64,000 bases of DNA from assembly GCA_030278955.1 (NCBI GenBank), contig JAOANR010000014.1, forward strand, positions 31,013,453-31,077,452. The letters are read 5' to 3'. Every line of letters begins with the position of its first letter. Positions within the stretch are counted from its first letter, which is position 1. The notes below the pieces were generated by a model, which searched no databases, was not told the DNA's origin, and saw only the letters and a list, made by a program, of their open reading frames with translations. This stretch comes from Hygrophila difformis. Lineage: Eukaryota > Streptophyta > Magnoliopsida > Lamiales > Acanthaceae. Position numbers and translations under genes: made by a program. Positions 9,328-19,644 of this stretch are shown one piece after another.

Positions 9328-10962
9328 GTTTAGTGATAACATCAATTCGAGCTTCATTGTAAACATCATATAAGGGAATTCTTTATTTTTGTGCAATTTC
9401 GTACTAACTGCACGAGAATCTCTTGTAATTGATGTATTTAACTGCTTTCCAAAATGGAACTTCACTTTTTGAGGTCCAAACAATTTTAAGAAAAGATGTC
9501 TGGCAGTCCGAAATGAATAAGTGACTGTCAGGCCAAAAATATGCTGTTGACATACTTTGTATGTTAACATTGCCTCTTTTACTGCTTTAAATTAAATAAC
9601 CAGCAAAAAGTATGCATAAACCTGCTCTAAATTCACATGTTGAATTTAGGCTTGTGATTAAATTTTCAAACTTTTAAATTGGATAATACAATGGAAAACA
9701 TGCATGAAATGAATTTCTAAGATTTTGAGCTATAAAAATTTAATGATGCAATCATCTTTTTGGGTAATAAATCTTCATGTTGAAAATTTTGATTGAATAA
9801 ATTGTTAGAATTAAGCTTAGATTAAATTTTAGAATTTTGTACGACATGAATCAATCCAACCTTGTGAGATTTGAGCCATGAGTCACTTTTACTCATTTAT
9901 TTTCTTTGATGTGTGAGTCAATTTGATTAAAGGAAACTAGAACTTGCAATTGCGACCGATTCAAGACCATGCCATATTCCCAACATCGAGCATATGATCG
10001 AGGCACTTAGAAAAACTAAATTTTTGGCCTTCATTTGAAATCCAAAACCAAAAATATTTTCCATTTAGGATTAACCCAGTTGAGCCTTTAAGCTTAATTT
10101 TTTCCTTGAAATCCACTATATTTTTCTAGCCTTATAAAAAGACCAAAATATTCAACCCAAGTGGACAAGGATAACTCCATCAAAGGCATTATATTTGTGA
10201 TCATCAAAATATGTAAATCGGTATTCAATAAACCGATTCAAAAAAAAAGAAGAAAAAGAAAAAGAAATATGTTGAGCTCATTTCAACAAGAATAAAATTG
10301 CAAATGACAAAGCAATTAGACCTAGTCTAAATGTCATGCAATATAAAAGGAAAAGCAATAGAGAAAGAAAGAAATAATTGATGATCATAAATTCTAAATA
10401 AAAATGCCAAGTTATGATGGAATAATCTCTTGCCACTTCTTAGCCCAATAAATTCCCTTTCTTACCAAATGTTACAACCGTATGCCCCATTATAACCTTG
10501 AATAAGACCTCGGGATCTCGATTTGAGGAAATGAGCCGGTGGCGAGTTGGTCTAATTGCAAGCATATGTGATAATTTAATTAAATTTGATTTTGAGTGAT
10601 TCATGATTAAACCCATTTGAGAGTGAGTGAATTTTCCAAGTTTACTATATGTGAGGCTCTGTTTCATTAAATATGTTTATGTCATACTCTAATTCTAATT
10701 TTTAATCTTGGCATTTTTCAAACATGATATTCATGAAGAGTTATCAATAATGTTTGATTTGTAGGCCCGATTCAGTGAGCAAGTATCATTTCATTAAACA
10801 CTACAATCAAGGGAATTTAATACTTGTAATTTTTTATTGTCTTATCCCAATCTAAAAAGAATGAGATTTATGAAGCCACGAAAATGAATTGAATATGTAG
10901 AGTCCGTGTTCCAAGGAATATTGACTCTGACTGCTGGGGACGATCAGTATTAAATGTGAGGA
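9328..10962 (+). other. Element A non-coding tail between payload and right LTR
   Basis: AT-rich, with no ORF of note. The equivalent tail is present inverted in element B (32937-34630); for example, the block around 10440-10530 matches 33380-33470. This shared tail shows that the two elements differ only in the payload between leader intron and tail. A purine-rich GGGGACGATCAG lies just before the likely LTR start, but no convincing polypurine tract is seen. Confidence 0.6.
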
Positions 10963-11225
10963 TGTTGATAATGGCCAGAAATGTCCATTATTTTCAATCC
11001 ATTTCCGTGTCTTAAACGGGCATTTGATCGCATTCCGGTCTTATTTTAAATAAGAAAGCAGTATAAAAATAATAAGCTTGTATAAAAAATGCATAAATAT
11101 GCAATTTTATTACACATTTATGTTAGAAAAATCCAAAAACATGATAAAAAAGAAAAGAAAAGAAAAAAGAAATAAAAATATGGGAAAAGAAATGAAAACC
11201 CACAAAAGTCGAATTTTTCAGGAAA

Positions 11226-11495
11226 TTACGACGCTAGACTCAACTACGACGCTAAGCATGTATAGCGTCGTAGCCGAGTATAGCGTCGTAGGCAGAAACC
11301 AAGGAAGAACTTTGAAGGAATAGCACTACGACGCTGAGCATGCATAGCATGGAACTCGAGTGTGGCGACGTAACGGAGGATAGCGTCGTAGGCTGTTCAC
11401 GTAGAGACAAAGAGTGTGTTCGAAGTGGAAGACTACGACGCAATACCTATAGCGTCGTAATAAGGATAGCGACGTAACCAGCCATAGCGTCGTAC
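11226..11495 (+). repeat. Palindromic motif cluster 2 of element A (LTR, upstream of TATA)
   Basis: Three four-part units of the same half-site as cluster 1. The first is clean: forward TACGACGCTA at about 11227 and 11244, inverted TAGCGTCGTA at about 11262 and 11281. The second and third (11325-11395, 11432-11495) are more degenerate. It ends about 55 bp before the LTR TATA-like box. The element B equivalent is at 32160-32610. Confidence 0.85.
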
Positions 11496-11552
11496 CGAGC
11501 TTCATAATTCAAATTTCAAGGCCTGGGGGCCCATGGGCCTAGGGTTTCCCAC

Positions 11553-11562
11553 CTATTTAAGG
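11553..11562 (+). promoter_or_regulatory. TATA-like box of the element A LTR
   Basis: CTATTTAAGG follows a conserved GGGCCTAGGGTTTC block. Element B has the same GGGCCTAGGGTTTC block followed by TATAAAAG (32063-32070, minus). This is the likely start region for the genomic transcript. Confidence 0.5.
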
Positions 11563-12205
11563 ACAAGTTGACTCCTAGGATCAAAAACTTCACAACATAC
11601 AAACTTGGAGACAACTTGGTGTTCTTGAGAGGTGTGTAGGTAGTTAGTTTAGTTAGGGTTTATTTTTTTTGTATTATTTATTTTCCTTGCATTGTTCTTA
11701 GTTTTTAGCTACTGCTTAGCCTAGATTAGTGAGTGTTTAGTGTTTTAGATCTAGATAGCAACTGTTTTCATTATTTAACAGCTTTGTAAACTTTTAATAA
11801 GGTTTGAAATACCCAAATCATGAGTACCATCAAACCATTTTCTTATAAATGGGAAGTTAATCACAAAAAGAGTCCCAAATCATGAAATGGACACGGGTCC
11901 ATGGATTTTTATGCTTGCTTTTGGTTTCATGACCATTTGGTCATTTATTTTCTGTTTACATGTGGGTTTACTTCTATCTTCTTCCTTCTTGGATTCTCAT
12001 GCATGGTATGTTGGTTGAAACCCTCATTTGGGTTTGTGGTTCATGGATGTAGTTTTTAGCTACTTTCCCTTACTGTTGTGCATTTTTAAGCTTACTGCCC
12101 TTATGTTGCTTTGTTATTCGATGCATTTGTGAACCATGAATCTGAAAAATGGGGTTTGCAATCACATAGATTGCATTATCCGAACAACACTTATGTTCTG
12201 AGGTA

Positions 12206-12556
12206 GCTACGACGCTAACCGCCCTACGACGCTAACCTAGGTTAGCGACGTAGGGAAAGGTTTTACGACGTAGTTACTTCGGACTTAAGAAAAATTTGTT
12301 CTACGACGCTAGACCTACGATGCTATCCTAGGATAGCGTCGTAATTATTGTCTAGGATCGTAGAACCCCAAAATACTTCCTTTTCCACAAAAACCCACCT
12401 ACGACGCTACACCCACGACGTTATCCTAGGATAGCGTCATAATTTAGTTTATAGCGTCGTACCCCCAATTTTATCAAAACTTCTAAAAATGCGACACTAC
12501 GACGCTACACCCCACGATGCTATCCTAGAATAGCGTCGTAATATCTGTTTAGCGTC
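12206..12556 (+). repeat. Palindromic motif cluster 3 of element A (LTR, downstream of TATA)
   Basis: Four tandem units of about 95 bp, the most regular cluster in the window. Each has a forward half-site, a short spacer, a perfect or near-perfect palindrome centred on CCTAGG (core CGCTATCCTAGGATAGCG), a spacer and an inverted half-site. Units begin near 12208, 12301, 12400 and 12496. The arrangement could fold into a nested hairpin if transcribed. Confidence 0.88.
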
Positions 12557-15067
12557 GTAATTGGCATTTTTGCCAAATTTCCCATTTCTCCATTTTTCCA
12601 CTTAATTAATTGAACCTTTATATTAATATTTTGATGTTGAAATCCAATAATCTCAACCAAGGATTAAATTGATTTAAAGAACTTTGTTCAATTATCCATT
12701 AAAAGATTCTCCTATAAAATTAAACTCTAATGATCTAAGTATATAATCCGGACTGTAATTAATTAAATTGTGGAATGAGTGATTATTTAGACATAAAGAG
12801 TAATTATGGATCAATTTCCGTATCCTTGCATGAGAAACGAATGTCTCTCATACAAGATGACACAAAAACATTTTCTTTTATTTATTTTGTCTTTAACCGT
12901 GTGGTGTGAAACGAATAGTGAAAAATATCATAGAATAATGTTGGCGAACGGTCTCTTTATCGGGAAATGAAGTAGCCCGTAGTCTATGTATTGATTACTA
13001 TTTGTTATTTTGCATGGTTTGGATAGTGACTGATGAGGTCAGGCGAACGGTCATCTTACCGGGAAATGAAGTAGCCACTCAGTCAGTCCCTGTCTGAATA
13101 CAGTTTCATTTTCTTAAATTTAGTTTCAAACCCGAATTTCAAACTGTGATATTATCAGATGGTGTCGATCAACACTGTTTGACTGGTATTATAGTGAGAA
13201 AATATGTAGGTTTTTCTCTCATTTCTCAGATAGCAGAAATCTTGATGATAGCGATCACTGTCATTTAAGGTCTTCTGTTGTCTAAAATCATTCCATGCTA
13301 ATAATTAGGAAGTTGGACCACAGATAACTGCAATCCAATTACCCTACTTATTTTGACAGTCTTTTTAAGCCAAAAATTCTTCTCATCTCCGGCTATTTCA
13401 TCTCTGTCTTTCACATTCTGTCTAAACCTACCATTATATTTTGGGTTGTTTAATTTTACACTTCCATATAACTTTATGCATGATATTATTATGTAAATAT
13501 TGTGGTCATAATTATTTTGGGATCCTTCCCTTGGACATAGAAGTCTTGATTTAAATCAGATGTCTCATGATAAATTTCCAATAAAAATTCATTTATAAAA
13601 TCCGGATCTGAGTAAGGGATAAATTCCACAGTTATGACTGATTCCCATTCGACTGGGGGTTGATTTTGGGGAATTAGAAGCAGAGTCAGCGATTAGGTCT
13701 CGCCTAGACTGAAAGGATTTGTGTTTTAATTGAGAGTTTAGTACCTGTTTAGGGAATGATTTTCAAAGATTTATTATTTTCCAAAATTGTGTATTGGAAA
13801 TATTATATTAAATATTGCATTGAATTAGAGTCCACTTGGATTCAGATGAAGTGCGATAAATAATACTAGAGGAACAATACATAGGACTTGGTTATTTTCT
13901 AAGATAGGGTTGAGTAATCTTTCAACTGCTATCATCTTCTGCCAAAGCCTATTTTTGAATCCTGAGTGAGTGAATCCGGAACAAACTAATCTATTAGTCC
14001 GTTTCATTAGTTTGTATCTCATAATCACTCGGAAGGACGTGAACACTGCGAGCGGTTCACTGAGATCCGGGAATTCTTGATCCACGTCCAGTCATCCTGA
14101 CTGGGGGCTTTCATTTACTACCAGTACGAAGCTTTTGAAACGTCCGAGTGATAGGATTTTAAATGCTTTCTTTACTACTTTCTTTTTAAATGCTTTTATA
14201 GAGGTCACTCGGGTGCGTCGCTAGATCTTCTAACTGCTACTAGGACTGAGAGTTAAGGGATAGTTCAGGGCTTGATTAAAATATGGGTGTGACATGGGAG
14301 AATGATAGGAATACTTGACACTTCAATAAATGATTTGTTAGGTGGACAAGTGTCCACCATAGATAAATAATATACTTTAGCAGTGCATTGCAAGGGTAGT
14401 TATGCGTCTGTGGTATCTTAGAATTTGTCTTCTTAAGTGCATGTAAACCTCTACTGTAAGTACATGTCTGTTAAAGGGAACATAGTGTAGGATCATGAGA
14501 GTTAGCTAACTGAAAGGATTATCCCAAACAAAGATCTGTGCAACAAAATGGAAGTTTAACTGTGTTTCATCTGAATCTTGTCCAATTTTTATTCTTTTCT
14601 TCCTGTCCCTTCTGTCTCATTTTAAATCTGCTTTCTTAGAATAATTTTAACCGCTTTCTTAGAACAATTTTATTGCTTTTTTAGAATAAATTTATTTGCT
14701 TTCTAGAATAGTTTTATCTGTTTTATTTCATTGCTTTCATAGCTTAGTTTAAATTATATCAAGTAGTTGCTAGTCAAACACAAACTCGAATCGAGTAACC
14801 GAGTGGAAAATCTTAGTAAACGACGTGTGACCTGCTTCTATCGCACATCCTCCAGTGAACGATCCGGTCGTACTATAAATTACTGCAATTTTTGACACCG
14901 TACGCTTTCGGGCCACAGTTTCCTACATGAGTAGATAAAAACGTGGAAACCTATAAATATATCCTTAATCCCAATTCCATCTTCATAATTGGTTTCATTA
15001 AAGATTAAACCGGGATTATATTCTCTTCAGAAAATACTCATATAGTGGGAAATTGTCAAAAGTTTCA

Positions 15068-16402
15068 ATAGGATGCATTAATCTGTATTATGGAGGGTAT
15101 GGGTTTTGGGGCTGCTTGGATTGGAGGGATTAAGGCGTGCGTATGTTCAGCCTCGGCTGCGGTCTTAATAAATGGAACCCCCACAAAATTTTTTGATATG
15201 CAAAAAGGCTTGAGACAAGGCAATCCACTCTGCCATATTTATTCGTGGTAGTCGTTGAAATTTTAAATTTGTTAATGGATTAAACGGTCGCGCTTGGCCT
15301 GATTAAATGTTTGAAATCTGGTAGGGAGGAGCCAGTGATTTCACACTTGCATTATGCGGACGACACAATCATTTTTTGTGAGGGGGATCTCAATCAAGTC
15401 TTGATGGTAAAACGAGTACTGAATCGCCTATCTTTGACTACCGGATTGAGGATTAATTTCCAGAAAAGCTGTCTACGGCATTAATGTTACTCAGACCTTA
15501 GAGCAAGACGCGGCTGCGATTCTCGGTTGTGGGATTGGGAATTGGCCGATGAAGTATCTTGGCATCCCAATTGGTGAAAGAATTAACGGAGCTTCATTAT
15601 GGCGGCCGCTTTTGGACAGGGTGGAGAAAAAGATGGCCGGATGAAAGGGGAGACTGTTGACACAAGCGAGACACCTTTGTTTGATCAAGTCAATATTGAG
15701 CAGCCTCCCCATTTATTTCTTATCCATATTCAAGATCCTAGGGTGGTGGAGGATCTATTAGAAAAAATTAAGAGAGATTTTTTTTGGAATGAAATGGAGG
15801 GGCATCACACTTGCTGAGCTGGGAAATAAATATGTCACAACAAAGACTTTGGTGGGCTGAGTGTATGGAACGTGCAGCCTTTTAATGAGGCTTTACTTCT
15901 TAAATGGAGATGGAGATTCGGGAAGGAACACTCCCTGTGAAAAACTGTGATAGATAAAAAAAATTATGGAGGTCAATCTCCTTTGGTGCCGGGAGCTATA
16001 GAGTGCAGATCCTTGTGGGGCAACATATGCAAAGCATGGCATAGCCCGAATGGTGACAATAGCGGAATTGGCTTTAATATTTGTGTTGGGAATGGTTTGC
16101 TTACCAAGTTCTGGGAGGAAAATTAGGTCGAGGAAGGGAGGCCGTTGAAAAAAACTTTTTCCCAGGTTATTTACTTTAGCTACCAAAAAGGGTGGGAAGG
16201 TTGCGGAGAACGGTAATTGGACAGGTTTAGAATGGGATTGGAGTATTGAGCTAAGAAGGCCACTATTCGGATGAGAGATGGATGTTTGGGACGAGTTCAT
16301 GATGGTGCTCAACAGGGTACAGCTGAGTCGCTTCCAGGAAGATTGGGTGGTGTGGATACATGAGAATACTGGTAGATTCAGCCGTAGATCGAGACTTGTT
16401 TA
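15068..16402 (+). pseudogene. LINE 1, reverse transcriptase part, 5' side cut by element A
   Basis: Remnant of ORF2 of a plant LINE, broken by many stops and frameshifts. Recognisable reverse transcriptase pieces in order: MEGMGFGAAWIGGIKACV (from about 15090), GLRQGNPL (about 15207-15230, normally RGLRQGDPL), the catalytic YADDT at 15353-15367, GLRINFQKS, KYLGIPIG (about 15550) and further C-terminal blocks (GGLSVWNV, LLKWRWRFG) to about 16130. The upstream half of the domain and the endonuclease are missing: homology starts right at the LTR end, as expected if element A inserted inside this LINE. The missing part should then lie beyond the left LTR, outside the window. Confidence 0.82.
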
Positions 16403-16820
16403 GTGACAATATCCGGATTAAGGTTAAGAAATTTTAGGGTTAGGTAAAATGATGATTAGAAGGATAAGGATGTGGAGATTGATGAAGAAACAAGAACACA
16501 CACAAAAGATGGATATAACATTAGATGATGAAACTAAATTGTAAGATAAAGGTTAAGAAAGCTTATGAATGAAGGGGACCCGAACTTGCCAAGGGAAATG
16601 AGGTTAACTCAAGACAAATGGCTTCCTTCAAGTGCATCATTCATTGACAATCCATAGCGCAAGCTTCCAACTTGATGGCGTGAGGGAAATGAACATAAGT
16701 TCAAGACAAACACGGATGGGGGAGAACACTTTTGAAAGAGTGCTCTCGGTTGTGAACTTTGAAAATATGATAATGGATTTCAATATTAAGCAAAGTTGTT
16801 TACAAATGAAGGGGGAGGTC

Positions 16821-16829
16821 ATATTTATA
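16821..16829 (-). promoter_or_regulatory. TATA box in element D
   Basis: On the minus strand, GGCCTATAAATATGACC lies about 50 bp downstream of the motif cluster, repeating the cluster-then-TATA order of elements A and B. Confidence 0.5.
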
Positions 16830-16879
16830 GGCCAAACCCTTAGAAACTAAAATAAATGAAAAATACATCAAAATGGACC

Positions 16880-17312
16880 AAATGCGGTTTAAGAGAGGCT
16901 GATGCGGTTTATACCGAATTGATGCGGTATAAACCGAATTGGGCAAAAGACCGCATTGGACTCACGAAACCTATCTATTACAATAGGGAAATAGGTCAAT
17001 TCGGTTTATGGTGGCAATTCGGTTTATACCGAATTGGTCATTGAAACCGAATTGAACACTTACAAATAATACTAATAATAATACTGAGGGCAATTCGGTA
17101 TATGAGGCAATTCGGTTTATACCGAATTGGCCAACAAAACCGAATTGAGGGCTTTAGAAATTAATAACACTGATGCGGTTTAATTATTTTGGTTCAATCA
17201 ATTCGGTTTATGGGAATACCGAATTGAGGGGACTAGGAGAAATACTAAGGCATGGAGGGCATATATGAGGCAATTCGGTTTATACCGAATTGGCCAATAA
17301 AACCGAATTTGG
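16880..17312 (-). repeat. Palindromic motif cluster of element D
   Basis: About five four-part units built on AATTCGGTTTATACCGAATT, with some outer half-sites changed to GATGCGGT. Clear units lie at about 16998-17055, 17093-17150 and 17268-17310. The half-site AATTCGGT is shared with element B, but the centre is TTTATA instead of CTAG. Confidence 0.85.
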
Positions 17313-17720
17313 CTATTCCGGATTGACCTCAATGCCTTAGCCAAAATTCGCATGCTCTTATTTTCTACACTATTACAAAATATATTATCCGACGTCCGGT
17401 GGTGGTTCCGGCTGATCTCCGACCACTTTTCCGACCAGCTCCTTTTTGGGCCTCCTCATGCTTGTTGGGCTTTCCTTGTGCATCCTAAGGCCTTCTTCCA
17501 TCTTTATTTAAGTCCGATGTGGGGAATCCATGTTAATGGATTCCGGGCTTGATCTATCCGGATCATTATTTGCAGTTTTTGGGCTTCCTGGGGTTCCAAG
17601 TTATCTGTTTCCTGCAAGAAAAATTTATACAGTGCATCAGAAAATTTCTTCGCCTTTTGTTTGGAAACTGGCCCTTCGGGGATTATTGGAATAATTAATC
17701 CAGTGGTTCTGGCAACTACG

Positions 17721-19099
17721 CCAGATTCTCAACTCAGTCGTGTTGGAATCTACCGATAGGTGGTGGGGAGACTGAAATGAGTCGGATGTGGCGACCCTTA
17801 TGGAAAATAAAAGCACCTATGAAGGCGAGGTTGTTGGAATGGAAGCTCTTCCATTATGCGTTGCCAGTCAGGGTTGAACTTTCAAAGAGAGGTTGCCTCC
17901 AGTCACCAAATATCCTTTGCGAATGTTGTGGGAGGGAAGAGGAATCCGTTGACCATCTTTTTGGCAGGTGTTAGGTTGCGAGAACATTATGGTATCAAGG
18001 AGTGGATGGTTTGGTGTATCGTGGGCATGTCCAGGAAGTATTGCCAATCTGCTATCATGATGGATGGATTGCAACCTGACACAAGGAAGGGAAACATGGT
18101 TTGGATTGCAACCTGAGATAAGGACTGAGGGAAACATTGTTAGTCACATGTTTAGTGATAATGTGGACAATATGGAAATTCAGGAATATGGTTATCTTTC
18201 AGGGGGCACAGATTGTTTTAAAGGAGGTCTGGAAGAAATTAATTGGAGTGTGTGTCTTTGGTGGAATGCTAACTCGAAAGCAGCAGGCATCGTCTCGTAT
18301 GGAATTGGAGGGCATTTTCTGGATCGTTTAGCACAAGTTGGGAAGGTTAGGACTAAAGCCATCCGAGGTGGACTGACTTGGATACGGCCTAACAAAGGAT
18401 GGTGGATCAATTCGGACGGGTCTGCGATTGGAAACCCGGGACCGGCAGGGATTGGAAGGGTTATCAGAAACGAAAGGGGTGAGGTGATTTTTATATTATC
18501 TGACTACATTGGTGTGACGGATTCGGTTGAGGCAGAAATCACAGCCATTAGTCGAGTCTGTCAAGCTTTGATTCGCGGTCATAGTTTTCCCTTACCAAAA
18601 CTTATTTTTGAGTGTGATTTTATCAATGTTGTTAAGTGGATTGACGATCCGGGGAGTGTACATTGGAGATTTCGTGAACAATTTGGACCGGTCCTATCAG
18701 TCTTGAATTGTGCAGGCGAAGTGCGTTTCCAACATATTCTACGGGTGCGCAATTCCTTTGCCGATCATTGGGCCAAGCTTGGAGCTTCCAAGGAGGGTAA
18801 GATTGAAGAATGGTACTAATCATGGCATAACATTGCTGGAGGAGAGAATATCATATGTTTCACAGTAGTGTGCTATTCTTTCTTTGCTGTTTATTTATTA
18901 GAATGCACTGATAGGTATTCTGCTAATTTATGTGCTGAAGGGAGGCTTATGTTCTTCATGTGTGCTTGGGTACACGTTGTTTGGTTGCTGATAATGTTAA
19001 GGCAGCAACAGGTTTTGTAGTCTGAACTTGGTTCTGGCTTTTCTTTGGCAATAAAATCCATTTCCTAAAAAAATAAATAAATAAATAAAAAATAAAATA
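17721..19099 (+). pseudogene. LINE 1, 3' part: zinc-binding domain, RNase H and A-rich tail
   Basis: Continuation of LINE 1 after the D insertion. 17777-17974 encodes a reverse transcriptase zinc-binding domain (LWKIKAPMKARLLEWKLF, LSKRGCLQSPN, then CECCGREEESVDHLFGRC), ending in a stop. A tandem-like echo of GATTGCAACCTGA lies at 18068-18118. The RNase H ORF follows (18064-18819). The element ends with an ACTAATCATGG-type 3' UTR, AATAAAATCC, and an A-rich tail of AAATA units at about 19066-19099. Plant LINEs with a C-terminal RNase H are well known. Confidence 0.82.
18064..18819 (+). CDS. LINE-encoded RNase H domain, open reading frame remnant
   Basis: The 251-codon open stretch carries a plant-LINE RNase H domain from about residue 113 to the end. 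All four acidic active-site positions are recognisable: Asp in NSDGSA, Glu in VEAEITAI, Asp in FECDF, and Asp near the end in NSFADHWAK. The glycine-rich IGNPGPAGIG is also intact. It is the only LINE 1 domain without a break, but it cannot be made as part of ORF2 because of upstream stops. In a live element this domain removes the RNA template during target-primed reverse transcription. Confidence 0.75.
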   Translation: MDCNLTQGRETWFGLQPEIRTEGNIVSHMFSDNVDNMEIQEYGYLSGGTDCFKGGLEEINWSVCLWWNANSKAAGIVSYGIGGHFLDRLAQVGKVRTKAIRGGLTWIRPNKGWWINSDGSAIGNPGPAGIGRVIRNERGEVIFILSDYIGVTDSVEAEITAISRVCQALIRGHSFPLPKLIFECDFINVVKWIDDPGSVHWRFREQFGPVLSVLNCAGEVRFQHILRVRNSFADHWAKLGASKEGKIEEWY

Positions 19100-19644
19100 A
19101 GATATATAGAGTACATTTTAAGTGATTTACTATAACTCTAGCTAAGATTAATTAGCTAATACTTTACTTTTTAATGTTAACCGGCCCACCAAATAAAAAA
19201 ATAATTATCAATTGGTAATTGTGTGTTTGGATATACTTTTCAAAGTACAGTTAATTAACTTATCCAGACACTCGAGTGTCTGTTGAAAGGACTTTTCAAT
19301 TATTTAAGAGGACTGCTTGGACACGTATAATTTTCTATGACAAATAAAAAATTGTTAAGAACTTACTACTACTATAATCTTATCAAAGAAGTCAATACGC
19401 AACCATTACTTTTTCCAATTTCCCCGCAGGTGCCATGACCAGTAGTAGAGTTTAGTTTGTTCAAACAGAGACGTGTACTGATGCGCAAATTAATTAAATT
19501 GAAATTTCTACCATGGTCAAGTCGTCGGACCCTTCCTACATACCTTTAAATTTCCTACTTTTGATCATCTCTTTGCCATTACATATAATCGACTCCATCA
19601 CCTTTTTTTGACATCATCCTCATCCTCAACACCAAAAATCAGCC
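19100..19644 (+). other. Intergenic, upstream of the membrane protein pseudogene
   Basis: AT-rich single-copy-looking sequence with no ORF, repeat or element end that I can recognise. Its last 100 bp are CT-rich, as often seen in plant 5' leaders, and end in AGCCATGG at the pseudogene start. Confidence 0.4.

Larger units (their letters stand above)
1..15067 (+). mobile_element. Element A: large non-autonomous LTR retrotransposon (LARD-like, gypsy-related)
   Basis: A direct repeat of more than 2.3 kb (1-2304 and 12686-15067) brackets an internal region that begins with a tRNA-Asp primer site immediately after the left copy. These are the two LTRs. The left one is cut off by the window edge, so the full element is probably about 17 kb. 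The internal region (2305 to about 10962) has no recognisable reverse transcriptase, integrase or protease. It holds a small basic ORF, a motif cluster, an internal TATA promoter with a spliced leader exon, and a long decayed ORF with an Athila-type domain. The gypsy assignment rests on the primer site, that ORF, and relative B, which has a gypsy integrase end beside it. High confidence for an LTR element, moderate for the class. Confidence 0.88.
10963..15067 (+). repeat. Element A 3' LTR
   Basis: The 3' end (CA at 15066-15067) is fixed by comparison with the left LTR. The 5' end is not, because the left LTR start lies outside the window. The best candidate is TGTTGATAATGG at 10963 (or TGATAATGG at 10966), where homology to element B continues. 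That gives an LTR of about 4.1 kb, unusually long and in the range of LARD or Tat-type elements. It contains motif clusters 2 and 3 and a TATA-like box at 11553. Confidence 0.8.
16403..17720 (-). mobile_element. Element D: LTR-like insertion splitting LINE 1
   Basis: LINE coding similarity stops near 16400 and resumes near 17724. Between them is non-LINE sequence which, read on the minus strand, has a motif cluster (17312-16880), a TATA box (16829-16821) and an apparent transcribed leader. This is the LTR promoter layout seen in A and B. No primer site, gag or pol is present, so it is probably a solo LTR or fragment. Ends and TSD were not resolved; the boundaries are approximate. Confidence 0.5.

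Noticed and set aside
12206..12556. CRISPR-like array
   Set aside because: Eukaryotic context, inverted rather than direct repeats, degenerate repeats, and spacers shared in style with LTR sequence.
17700..17724. Minus-strand TGGCGTAGTTGCCAGAACC resembling the tRNA-Asp primer site
   Set aside because: Several mismatches, and LINE sequence rather than an LTR lies on the side where the 5' LTR should be.
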